Assembly (NCBI GenBank): GCA_947034885.2
Contig: OX344752.2
Span: 13,888,001 to 13,952,000 of the forward strand
DNA: 64,000 nt
Direction of reading: 5' to 3'
Source of the DNA: Thuidium tamariscinum
Lineage: Eukaryota > Streptophyta > Bryopsida > Hypnales > Thuidiaceae
Below are positions 11,344-23,900 of the stretch, piece after piece; within the stretch, counting starts at the first letter, position 1, and each line of letters begins with the position of its first letter. Under the pieces are notes generated by a model that ran no database searches, was not told the origin of the DNA, and saw only the letters and a program-made list of their open reading frames with translations. Both the position numbers and the translations under genes were made by a program.

Positions 11344-13494
11344 TTAGGCTCTTCGCCTACTCAGAACGGGAGTCTGCGCCATAATCTCGGCCATGGACCT
11401 GTAACGTCGTTTGTTCTTGGGTCTCAAAAGAACCGAGCTCCCTGATCCCAAACTCCTGGATGGATCTTCACTGTCAGAAGCCGCTAGGTCACTGCTCCTA
11501 CTGGGGTTATAACTACCAGCTTCTCGTCTTACTTCTTGGTCGATGGGGCTGTCCGCAAAAGCTCTACGACCCGACGACGCTGCTTCCCCATTCGACGAAA
11601 ACGGGAAGTCTCGTCCACGAGACGACGACAACATCATAAGCCCAGCGACGGCGCCAAGCAGATCGTCGTCGACGACGTCCGAACCGCGCACCTTCACATC
11701 AGCTTGCGAGACCACTAACGTCTCGCCAAGCAGATCGTCTCGCTGGTTGCCCCCATCGCCATCGATTGTGGTCCACGACTTGGCCATGGAAGTGGTACCG
11801 CTCCGGCCGCCCGCGCATTCCGATAACTTTCTCAGCCGCTTCCTCCCGGGAGTCGTAACACCTGCGTAATCTGCCTCCCATGGCTGCGGTTTTCGGAATG
11901 CAAACTGCTGGTTAAGGCCGTCAGCTTCAATGCTGTGCAGAGAGACGACTGGAGCCAGAAGGCCCAAGTCAACTGCCAAAGCTCCCCCTTCCTCCCTAAA
12001 TCTCTTGATGGTGGGGGGAGTACCACTGAAGAACACGTCTGTTGCTTTCGTCGCCATTGCCGAAGTCGAAGCAGCATGGTGGGTTGTGGAATCCGGGCTC
12101 TCTATGGTTGATGAGGGTGACGAACCTGGACTCCACACGTTCTCCTGCACAGTTGGTATCCTGTTCAGGTCGAACAGGCGCAACATCTTCTTCGGTGATT
12201 TCGTCATTGGAGGACACTGTTCCTGGGTGGTGGTGATGGTGGTGATAGAAGTAGACGAAGATCTGCATCATAAGAAGCCGATGAGCATAGTTAGCCAGGA
12301 CTCCTCAAGCTCTGATTTTATCTTCTTCCATTAAAATTCACACGGCACTATTTAAAGTCAAGAAAGACAGACACCCGTTCAACGTGATTATCCTCACCTA
12401 ATCCGATTCCAGAAGAGACGGATGACGAAATAGTGTAAGCAAACTGAAGTCTTTTTCTAAAAGAATCAAACAAGCTAAGTTCAACCCACAATATCTACCA
12501 AAACGAGGCAACCACTGTTCGTCTTTTACTTTTCTTTACGCAATGAACTTGTTTCATTTGTGTCCAAGAACAAAAAACAGAAAAACATGTCTGGTAAACG
12601 CAATATTAATCAAAGTCCGATCCTTAAGGGGCCGCTGATCATGGCCGACTGCCTCATGGGCGATGTCTAATTGCGGACTCTAGAGGTTTTTAGATGCCAA
12701 TGCGAATGAGCTCATGGGAGACGAGCTAGCTTCACGCGCGGCTACGGCGAAATAAAAGAACCCAACGATCCCTTTCAGCACCGAATCCACCATTAGTTTG
12801 ACTGTCACTTACAGTAAAATGCAAGTAACGTGGGCGCCACTACACTGATTGCACCGACAATGGCCATGCTCACCAAAGACTGAAAGTAGCACGTACCACA
12901 AGTAGACAACAGCGGTACATCACGCTACTCGTCGATCATCTAACTGGGTTACGTTCTTTGTTAATCCTTCAATTCTCTTACTGATTCAGGTAAGGCATGA
13001 AACTAAAATCAAAGCGTGAAGCCCTCTTGCAGCTTTTAGCTTCTTCTGGACGAAAGGTACCAAAATCTTCATATTCTAACTTTCATGCTATGGACGCAAC
13101 ACTGGATTACAACATACAAGAGTGAAGTAGAGTCCAACATCAAGACACACCTCACGACGCACTGTTTCGACGACTGGTCGATCTTCGGGCCAGAATGATT
13201 CACACTAGTAGTGGTTGCAGCGTTGGGCTGATTCAACAGTGCAGGTGTGAGTCCAGCGAATGGACCAGCGACGTCTTCGTCTGCTTCTTCGGATTGGCAA
13301 ACCATGATCCGGCGCCTGATCGCCAAACCTGGTCTACTACTACTGTCTAGGTTGAAAGCACCCTCCTTCTCGCCCACCATGCCGGGCGTGAGTATTAGCT
13401 TCGCTTCCTCAGGTCCCTGGGACATGTGAAGAGGCCGAGCTATCTTCATCCCACAGTGCATCCCACTGGAGTGAACCGTATCAATGAGCGTCAT
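11344..13494 (-). CDS. EAR-motif (DLNxxP) protein A with C-terminal NKRRYR block, two exons
   Basis: Exon 1 is 13494-13156 (ATG to a GTGAGG donor) and exon 2 is 12222-11344 (acceptor CACCCAG to TAA). They join in phase 0 to give about 405 residues. Exon 1 carries GPEEAKLILTPGMVGEKEGA, then NLDSSSRPG and an IRRRIM basic patch. Exon 2 begins PPMTKSPKKMLRLFDLNRIP. DLNRIP fits the DLNxxP form of the EAR repression motif, which in plants recruits TOPLESS-type corepressors. A basic KRLRKL patch follows mid-protein, and the C-terminus reads VLLRPKNKRRYRSMAEIMAQ then TPVL. No DNA-binding or catalytic domain is visible, so an adaptor role in repression is inferred. Exon 1 is less certain than exon 2, and an ATG at 12207 could start a shorter 287-residue form. 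Gene B downstream is its diverged relative. Confidence 0.62.
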
Positions 13495-15590
13495 GCATGG
13501 AAACTGGTTTCCGGGCGCAGACTAAAACTCGGACAACTGCGGCAACCAGACTGCAAGCGAATCAACTAGAAAGTGCTGAAAGTGCTGAATCCATAATGCT
13601 GCAATATCTCCTTCACCCGATCACTTTTCCAGATGCATTAACACCAATAAATGATTTTCTGGCTCCAACTGGACCACCTTGGCAAAAATATACTATCGTC
13701 TGCTGGCCCTAAGTCCAGGCTCGAGAGTCGTTCTTATAACTCAATTCATGTCAATCATGTGGTACCGGCTACAAGACACCGACATAAAAAATTTATGCCG
13801 CCAAGTTCCACGATTAAACCCAAATTGTCTCACACATCGAATGAAACCAAGTGGCGGCGGTGGACGATCAAGACGGTTCAACAATGGTGGTCACAACTTA
13901 ACCCCAACCGCCACGTGGGTAAGGAGACCGGCGGACGGAGTTCGCTGCTGCTGCTACTCGTGATACTAAATCTAGTGCTATAGCACACTCAGCTTTCGAT
14001 TCTCCGACTAGATCGACTCAACTTTACCACGGTCTTCAGATTGGTACAACACTTCTGCGCGACCTCGCCTTCTGCACACACTGAACCCTCTTTGAATATT
14101 TCCTACCGTTAAGTTACTGCGTCTGCAGACTATGTCTGAAACCCTTTGTCAACTTCACCATGGATTCCCGGTCTGGTATTGTAAACTCCAACATCGCAAT
14201 GACAACTGTAAGTTAAGCAGTACCAAGACTCCAACTTGTAAAACTGAACCCTTGTCACCTCCTTCGTCTTCGTCCCGTAAGTTTGTCTATGTCCTCTGAA
14301 CCAGATCTCCAAGTAACTGCAGATACTCCCCACCTCAATCTCTCATATTTCCTGCATGTCGATGCTCTAACCAAATACGCACACTAAACCAAAAATTGCG
14401 CGCCCGCAACGTACACAGCGCTAGCTTGGGCGTTCACGCTAAGTCGTCGTTCCCGTGGCAAATCACACCGTTCAGTTACCCAACCCAAAACTGAGCCACA
14501 TTAAGAACAAAACTGCCGTTACACTCTCGCAATGGGTTCCAACTCGGCGAAGCCTAAGCTCCTAACAAGCTGCTAACGACAACTTCCAATCGGTACTATC
14601 GGCATGAAAGCTCCAGAATAGAACACAACGTAACACTCACTGGGAGTGCAAGGCTGGGTCAACAGTGAGGATCCGCGACTACATGAGCACGTCCACACAC
14701 CAAGGACGTCTCTCATCTTCCAACCAAACGCTTGTCACCCATAACCTATGGGGTGCAGGAGGCTGCGTGCGGAGCTTCCCAACAACGCACCTACAACACA
14801 GAATGCGTTTCAATGCGGATATTTAAACGCGGCCGTGATCACGAGGCACTACTCTAGTCCGCCCGGGCGCTAGCTCGTGCAGGGAAAGTGAGTGAAGAAA
14901 GCTGGTGGAGCGTGGGACACAACAGGCAGCGAAGTGCGAGCTAAGCTTCTGTTTCCCGCAACTGGGGCAGGCAGGCAGGCAGGCAGGCAAGCAAGCAAGC
15001 CGACGGAGTGAGGAGCGAGAGGCCGGGTGGTGGTCATTTAACATAGCGGTGCTGTAGGAACCCAATATTATTATTATTAATATATTGTACCTATCAATTG
15101 GGTTATTATTATTATTCAGTTCGGCATATGAAATATCATTCGATATTATCGCTGACAAGAAAACCCTGTCCGACAAATGGTGGAACGGAAGATCTGCACC
15201 GCTAATTTACCGGCGACTTGAAATCTAGGTCTGTGTGCTGTTGCCTTTCCCGGCTTCCCTTCGATCTCCGCAAGCTCAGGATGCAGCGGAGAAGTGATTC
15301 GCATATCGTCACTTTCTATATCCGGGACGCCGAGAGCTGCGCTTACCGTGGAACCCATCCATTTATAATTGGACATAAAGACTGTATTCGGGCCTTCGGG
15401 GCAGCACTGGCTGCACTTCTTTACTGGGGGTGTCAGGTTCCTTTGCCAACTTTACCCGTCAGTTACACGGGCTGGAACTGAACTGACGGATGCCAGTGGG
15501 CCCCGCCGGAGAGGCTCAACTTTAAAGAGGGAAAAGAAAAGAAAAAGAACTGGATGCAGGGGGAGATTCGGTCTAAATTAAGTCATTCTT
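13495..15590. other. Upstream region of gene A with simple repeats
   Basis: Balanced composition and no convincing exon. It probably holds the promoter and 5' untranslated region of the minus-strand gene. A minus-strand TATAAAT lies at 15361-15367, but it is 1.9 kb from the ATG and no start site can be fixed. A (CAGG)n then (CAAG)n run lies at about 14967-15000, and two (ATT)n runs lie at about 15065-15118. A GC-richer patch at 15.15-15.55 kb marks the edge of the gene-rich zone. Confidence 0.4.
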
Positions 15591-17640
15591 GTCGAAAAGT
15601 GCCACATGTCATTTTGTGATTGGTGTTGGGTGAAGTGGACCTTTTAAAATCCATACCTTGAGATAGGTTGTTTGTTTTGTTTTGTTTGTTTGTCACGGTG
15701 AGATCTCCCAACCTGTGTGTCCCCTCGTTGCGTGCTTGGTATTGTCGGAAAGCTCTCAAGCAAGGATGGATGCATGAGTTTAGTTTCAGGGTGTTTGAAC
15801 CTACAGTGGAAAAGTTATGAATTTTTTAGTTATTTTTTTGTTCTAAAAAATTAGAAAATTATTTTTACTTTGATTTTGACTGTGGCAATAGCACAAGGCA
15901 CACTAGTATAATGTGGAAATTCAAATCGAACATTCCTTTCATAATTAAATTTGGTATATATTGAATAACTTTTGTTTAAAAGAGCCACATATCATTTCAT
16001 CATTGGTGTAAGGTGAGGTGAAAATTTTCAAAGATCTATTATGGAAATTCGATTTTAGTTCTTCATTATTAATTATGAACCTCACATATGGGATTCTGTA
16101 ACCAATAATTTCAACCAAATTTTGAATTGTACAAAAATTTGACATATAATTGGCTAAAATATAAACAATCCAATAGGCAAGAGTATTCATGCACACATCA
16201 TTTTTCTACTATTAATAGTTGGTCTTTTTGATAGGGAAACATTAACCTTTTGTAGTTGCTAGTTACCAACTTTGATATATCTACCTTTAACAAACAATAC
16301 CAAAAAAAATTCTAAAATTCTAAAAATATATAAAAATCTAATTAAAAAATGCAATCAAATTAGATTCTAGTATTAGATGTACACAATATATGATTGTAGT
16401 AGATATTTAGAAATTCTTAAAATATGATTGTATAGTTGAGTTATTTTTATTAAAATAATACTTGTTGATGATTAATCAAGGTTGTGTGTAGTACAAAGCT
16501 TGTATTAATTCTACTAGTTTTCAATATAAAAACTTAATAATTGACCTTTGAAATTCTACTGAAAAGAAAACTATCAATCAAATTTTATGCATATTTAGGG
16601 TTTGTAAACATAGTCTAACCTTAGTCTTGAATATTAAGGTCACTTAAGAATATTTTAGGCTCTAAGGGTAATACAAATGTGAGAATAAAGTCCTCAAAGT
16701 GAAGCAAAATCATTATTTAAAGATTTTATCCATATAGTTTTGTCAAGTTTATGAGCCAATATTCAAATTTCTTTTATTGAAAAGATTTCAAGACTTTATA
16801 TTTTGTAAAGAACTTTAAGTTAGGAAAGAATTACACAAAATTCACAAGTAAAATGATATTATAATCTTTTTACTTGAGTTAGGGTCCCCTTTCCAAAAAT
16901 GCCTAATTTTTTACAACTATTGGATCTTCAATGTAATAAATTTCCTTGGAAGCTTGTTTATTTTCCTAATCTCAAGAAAAACAATTGAAGAAAGAATATC
17001 AAACTATGATATTCCATTTTTGATGCCTAAATTCCTCAAAATCCATTTCTGTTTGCAAATACTTTTAGTGGTTAATCTTTAAATGACATGTTAAGTCTTA
17101 GCCTCAAGCTTGGTTTTTATAGAATCCATGACAAAAAAAAACATTTGGAATGTTTCAACCTACTAAATCACTTCTACAACAAATAGGACTTGCCAAGCAA
17201 CGCTTGTAGGTTTCAAAGTCATAGTACTTTTGCATACCTTGCCCAGTCAAATTTAGGTTAAGCAACAAGCCCCTAACCCTACCTCTAAAAGATTTTTTAT
17301 TCTTCCTTGTGCTACCCACTAAACAAGGGATTGCATAAGGGTTGACATGATCCAACAAATGCTTTTACAGTTCAATGTAGGAACCTTGCTCAAACCCTTA
17401 TTCTGACAATATTAGATGATATAATTATACCTTCTTAAATTAAGATTTGTTGTTTTGACCGCCCAAGTTGAGCAATGTGAAGTGGCCCTAGCCCCTTGTT
17501 GCATGGGTTTGTGTTGACTGACGTCAAGGCACTCAGATGATGTCTGTTGCAAGTGGAGGTATAAGTTATTTTTAAGTAAATGAGAAAAATAATCACCAGT
17601 CAAAAAATATTATCAATAACTTAACTGAACCCTCTCTTTC
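15590..17640. repeat. Start of the gene desert, with partial duplications
   Basis: About 15660-15890 matches 38,665-38,885 in the same orientation: both start with a TTTGTTTGTTTTGTTTTGTT-like run, then GAGATCT, AAAGCTCTCAA and a TTTTTACTTT end. Also, a block at about 15594-15640 (AAAGTGCCACATGTCATTTT) recurs in diverged form at about 15978-16020, suggesting an old tandem duplication. The rest is AT-rich with no gene. Confidence 0.5.
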
Positions 17641-18150
17641 AAGGTTTGCCACGGCACTCAAGAATTAATTCTTTTCTTTTCGTTGGGATCAGGGCTCACT
17701 TGCTTGGGTGCTAAGTTAGAACTGAACTAAGGTTGAGGCACCCTAAACCGACCATTTAAGCAATTTCAGAGCAGATTATGCATAGTAGGAGGTGGTGGAA
17801 ATTTTTCCCATGTAGGAAGATAGGATATATGGAGACAGAAAAAATTTCAGAATTTTATTCCCCAAATTGAAATTACTCTGAATTTTGGGTCGTAAAAAGT
17901 ACTTTTAACCCATAACATAAGTCTAATGTCTTCCAATTTCGATCATTCCATAATTGCTTTTTGCTTACTTCTTCCACTCACTACTATGGGACATGTGTCA
18001 TTATTGTATTAGTCCCAACCTCAAAAAGGACTAAAAAAAATTGCAATTCAAGATTTGTTTGATAACTTGTTTTGGCCTTAATTGGAAATACTGCCCCCTA
18101 CAGATTGGGAATTGGCCATGGCTAGTTACTAGTGCCTCAACCTTAACTTA
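17640..18150 (-). repeat. Dispersed repeat F, copy 1
   Basis: The block around 17760-18030 is inverted relative to about 30,430-30,860, and a third, more decayed copy lies at about 60,130-60,420. Shared strings include GGGACATGTG, CCCCAAATTGAAATTACT and the flanking TAGTGCCTCAACCTTA. No reading frame and no clear terminal repeats. Probably a fragment of an old transposon. Confidence 0.6.
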
Positions 18151-19893
18151 GGACAAATCAACTTGGCTATTTTTCTCCTCATAATTTTGAGCTATTGTAT
18201 TAAAATCTACCAATAACTAAACATTTCATAGCTTAACTTAGCACATTGACATTGGACTAACTTAAGCTTAACCTATCAAGCCTTGGCTTAAGAATAACTC
18301 ACAAAATTTGGACCAATTACATGTTTGTTTTAGTTCAACCTTCTTAAATTTGTGCAATGTCCTTAAATACACATCTTTCCATTTAACATCAACATGCAAG
18401 CCAAAGTAAAAACATGTAAACTCATCTTTGAAACCTTTTATGCACCTATTAAAATGTACTTTAAATTATCAATAGATTATTATAAAAACTATCATTAGAT
18501 ACATAGAGTATAATTGGAGGGGATATTGGAAGCCATGCATAGGGGATAATAGAAATATGTGAGTAATTATTGAGTAGATTTGCTTATGGTTAAGACGATA
18601 ATAAGGGCAACTAAATAATTGCACCACCATATTCTTGAAAAAATCAAGCCAAAAAATAATTGCCAATGCAGATTGATTGCCTCCTATTATTTGGAGACAA
18701 ATGATAATCCATTTTGGCATAGTTTAGGGATTGGCAACTAGGTAAGTCAACAATAGACAAGTGTAGGGTGGTTTTAATAGTCTATACATTTTTTACTTTG
18801 AAAAATTATGGAATTCATATAGGTGGTCTTATTTTTTTTAAATTCTTGATTTCTATTTGTTAAAAGAAAAAGATATTCCCTCCTAGTGACATCTTGCAAC
18901 TATGTTGAATTCCTTCCTTTGATGGTTTTAGGTGATTTTACCTTATATGCAATCCTCAAAAGTCTAATAAAGACATTTTATTGTAGAGAGAATGAAATCT
19001 AACCATTTAATTCAATTGTTAGTGCACATGAAGAGTTGGTCTTTTAATTGACTTGAAGAAGTTAGACTAGTGACACAAGGCCATTAATCGTTATCAAAAA
19101 GAGAGTGTCTATTATATGTAATGTGTGGGCCTGTGGGGGACTAGGGGGATGTACGTGAAGTGTTTTTTCACATACTTTCATAAGAATTAGAGTGTGAAGA
19201 TAGTATTTTGTATAAGTTAGTTTGAATTTCATATGTAGAAAGAATTTAAAAGCATTCAATAATTATTTAGGTGGATCATGTAATATAGGTGATGTTTGGG
19301 TGTTTTCTATTTTGTATTTAAAAGGTAATATGTAAATAAAGTATTTAATGGCAATGTTGATATTATTGAGGGTGGCATTATTGAGACTTCATTGCATGAT
19401 GGATCGTCTTCTTATGACATGGGTTATCTCTATGAAGATAGCAAAAGTATTGAGTATAATGGAATTTTATGGATGTCAACTACTTTCTAAACTATGAAGG
19501 AAGGGGGATTCAATTGATAAACTATTAGGGAACTACAAGATGTTTAAGAATTTAGATGAATGACAACAATAAACCCTTGTATAGAATGAATATGTTTGAA
19601 CTTTTCATAGTGTGAAATATAGATGCTAGATCAATTTGGGATTAACACAATTTGTTTGGCATGTAAACATAACTAGATGAAGTGAAGCTTATATACTAAT
19701 TATAGTTTCTAAAAATTCCTTAGAATGATGTTTAATTATAAATATAAGTTGTCATATGAAAAAATAGAATGAAAAAAAAATTAGTGTTCTTTACACATTA
19801 ATAGTTTAAAGTTAAAACATACTTGGTGTATGTTATGTTTATTGTAATTAATCTTTATTTATATGTGTATATATGTATATATGTATATGTATG

Positions 19894-19924
<31 letters not shown>

Positions 19925-19995
19925 ATATGTATATTTATATATATATTTATATATATATATATGTATATATATATGTATATATATATATGTATATT

Positions 19996-20030
<35 letters not shown>

Positions 20031-20073
20031 GTATATATATATATGTATATTTATATATATATATATATATGTA

Positions 20074-20115
<42 letters not shown>

Positions 20116-20985
20116 TGTATATATAGAGAGATATATATATAGAGAGAGAGAGAGATAGATATTTATATTCAAATATTTACCATCAGTTAAAATAGTCACT
20201 CTTAAATACACACTTTTGTTTGTAGAAAAATAAAATAATTTTTCTTTTCTTCAATTTTAGTGATCAATTAGGGCTCAAAATGTAGAAATTGTTCAAATTT
20301 AAGATGACTATTATGTGTCTATCTTTTGGATTTACACTTTCAATTGTCCTTCCTAATGATGTTGTTTCTAGGACAAGGGTTTAAATTTGACTATTATAAT
20401 TAGTTAATCAGATGTGTATGTATATAACAAGATAAATTTTCACTACATAAGATAATTGCATCTAGCTTTGTACATCAGCCCTTGAAAAATCCTTTCTTAA
20501 ATAATATACCCCAACTATTCATTAGAGTAGCTTATTCTCACATAAGTAGATACATTGCATCTTATAAGGTATTGCAACTGATTTTGATATGTATGTACTA
20601 GAGTAGTTTATTCAGACAATGTCAGCAACAAACTAATAGTACAAATGTAAACTTGAAAAATGATTTGAAATGGTTTTGTGTTAGTTGAAACTAACACACA
20701 TTGAGTAAAAATCATTTTTAAGCCTTAGTTCTTTTGTTTGCATTTGTACTAGTGTGCTTTTTCACAATGAATGTAACCAACAAATTCCAACACAATTCAG
20801 CACAATCCAACACAATCCAACAAAAACCTAGCTAATAAGATCCATACAATGCAACCAAAATCTTCTATTGGTAGTCAAATCCTATTTATGCCTTTGGCTC
20901 TTATTTACTATAGTTGTGTGAGCTCTTTTTCATTAATACAGATAGTTTGTAGTAATATTATAATCTACTAATTTTGTTTACAAAG
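18151..20985. other. AT-rich DNA with a TATATG microsatellite
   Basis: No gene. At about 19,860-20,155 there is roughly 300 bp of alternating TA interrupted by G, in TATATG/TATTTATA patterns, ending in GAGAGAGA. It is open in three frames only because alternating purine-pyrimidine DNA has no stops; the predicted Tyr-Ile polymers are not proteins. The rest is plain AT-rich sequence. Confidence 0.7.
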
Positions 20986-23900
20986 CACTACAAGAAAATG
21001 GATATTTTATGATTGTCAAAATATGATTGAGGGTGACTAGTGATTGCTCGTAGTTATATTCTTAAAGGCCAATAGTTTGAATATGCAATCATGTGTGGTA
21101 GTCATATTTTTTCTATAGTCATATTTTGCATTCATATCTCTATGGTAGTGACATTTTTTTTCTTTTGGGATAGCCCAAGGAAAATTTGGACAAGGGATGT
21201 GTTTAGAAAGCACTTAGTTATATTTTCACTTGAGTCATATTTCTTAGTGATATTTTTTGTGAATCATACAGTATTTTGTAATTACAATTTCTTTGGTAGT
21301 CACTTTTTTTTGGGTAGCCCAAAGGAAATTTGGGCAAGGAATATGTTTTGAAAGTGCCCAATCATATTTTTAATCAAATCCTATCTTTTAGTTACATTTT
21401 TTTAGTAGTCATCTTTTTTTTCTTTTAGAGGCTACCAAAGGAAAATTTAGATGGAAAACATATTTAAAGAATGACCAATCATATTTCACCTTTGTTATAT
21501 TTTTTGTCAATCATATTTTGTGGTTACATTGCTTCCATAATTTTTTTTCTTTTGATAGAGCCCAAGGAAAAGGTCAACTATCTATAATATGTCTCTTGTA
21601 TTTTCATCCTACAAACTATTCTTTGGATTTAAAGCATGATTTTGCTTATTAAAGAAAATTATTTTTAGTTCTATCATGTGTCTATTTCAAAATTGATGTC
21701 AAATAATTTGGGGTGGCACTTGATTGTATTTTAATTAATGTATTTAGAATTTTTATGGAATTTAAAAAGGAAGAGAAAAATAAAGTAGTTAACAACAAGA
21801 GACAGTTTAATTTTTTTAAAGAATTTAGGAAGAAATTATAACAGAATAAAAGCCTATGGACAATGTAGAGCACTAAGGTGTGACAAAGCCTAAGAATCCA
21901 CTAGAAAAACTAGGCCTACATTGACCCATTATTAAAACTTGTTGTAAAGTTGACTGATTGTACTAATTGATTGTGATGACTCATATAGATTGAAAGCTAA
22001 TTAAATTGATTGATATAAAGTAAAATTTCAAACATTTAAACTACTAATGTAGATTGAAGCTTGTGGAGGTTAGAAAAAGACACTTAAATCTTGAAAAAAA
22101 TTTAATCCAAGGAGGAAGAAAATGAATGTGAGAAAAATCCATACTAAAGAGGCTATAGAGTAAGAGTAAGTGGAAAGTGCAATTTGTATTGAGAATCTAA
22201 GTGTTTGAAATTAAAATATAGGTTCCAAGTTGTTATTCAAAGCTTTGGATGAAGATAGGAGACTAATTTGATTCCCTTATAGGAATTTGACTACATGTTA
22301 AACAAAGATTGTTGATTATAATACTCATAGTTGACGAAATGAAGTTGTAAGGTCTTAAGTATAAACTTAGTTCATCACAATTTTTTGATTCTTAGAATAA
22401 TTATAAATGAATTAGTTATAATAAAAGTCAAAGATTGCAATTCTAAATATCCCCAAAAATAGAAGAAAAAAGTTAAAATTATAGAAAACCAAAGTTGGAG
22501 AAAGTCAGGAGGGGAAGTATGAGGAAATAAATCATAGGTTTAAAAAAGTTAGATCACAAATAGAATTTATATACTTATTATAGAATTAGTTTCTTAAGTT
22601 TTATACAAAAAAACAAAAAATGCAACAAAAATGGATGGAGGCGGGCCTCATAATACACTTTTAGCATGCATATTAAAGAATGAGGATGTAGTGGAATTGG
22701 ATTCCGAGGCATTCCTTCAGTTTGATACTTTGTTATTTTTCTTCTTGTGAAAACCAAAGCTATGTTAGATATTAGAGGTTTAAGTTAGACCTTGAATAAT
22801 TTACTAAAATCCAACTTTGAATTCAAAATCACATGGGTAATTTTCAAAGGTTTCTAGTAACATATCAGACTTTATAAAATAGACAAAATTAATAAAGATA
22901 ATATACAATGAAATTAGATGGTAAAAAGCTCTAGTTTTAGATTTAAAATATCAAATATAATCTAATTTAAATATAAAAATAAACCTTAAAATTTAGGTAA
23001 CATTTAAAATCTAATTTTGAAAATAAAAAATTAATTTAGACTTAAAGACTAGAAGAAAATGTTGGATGAAGTCTTGAAGGATGAATTGGAATTATAAATA
23101 AAACAACATCCATCCATAATTTTTGCTTTAAAATCCCATTATAAAGATTTTTACTATTTTTTACTATCTTTGAGCAAGTATGTTGCACTATATAACTTAA
23201 GCTAATAAAAAAATTTGATTTTTACAATTTAGATATTGAAAATCTATAATTTGGGCATAGATTGGCCAAAACCATTTGTAAAACATCCAAAACCTCAAAA
23301 TTCTACAAATTCATGCTAATTTCAATTAAGATGTAAACAACTTATAGTTCATTATTAGAAAAAATTTATTCATTACATAAAATACAAAATGAACAGCTTT
23401 TATGTATCCAATTTAGAATTCAATGCCCAACAATAAAGAACATGGTTGTGTATGCTTTATCTCAAGGATATAGATAAAATTCTCACACATGTCATGTATT
23501 GAAGTTTGTTTCTTTTTTCAAAAGATTCTCAAAGATATCATACAAGTCACACTTATATAGGGTCTCTATATATAGGCTCTATAAAAGTACCAAAATTATT
23601 CATATGAATATTGAGGCTCATCATGGGTGCATGCACATTTGTATTGCAATTAAAAATGGTTATTTGGATGTTCTTACAAGGATATAGACTACAAAACAAT
23701 AATCCTTTTTTTTGGCTTCAGAAGTGTTTTTGAATAGTGCATATATCAAATACTTTTGCTCCTACACACTTTGCGCATGGATGTAAACACATTGATAGAG
23801 GCATGGCATCTACTTTGATGTCTTTTTTATTCTATAAACATAGATGCTTAAGGCCTTGCAACTTTTCTTCAAGCATTTTGTGGAATTAAAGTGTCAATAT

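Noticed and set aside
11543..11869. Plus-strand frame of 108 codons, and a second at 11,930-12,334
   Set aside because: Both lie antisense to exon 2 of gene A, whose frame is longer and has paralogue support.
15361..15367. TATAAAT on the minus strand upstream of gene A
   Set aside because: It is 1.9 kb from the proposed ATG and such strings are common here; not called as a promoter.
19823..20158. Three overlapping frames of about 90-110 codons made of Tyr, Ile, Met and Val
   Set aside because: They are translations of a TATATG microsatellite, open in several frames because the repeat has no stop codons.
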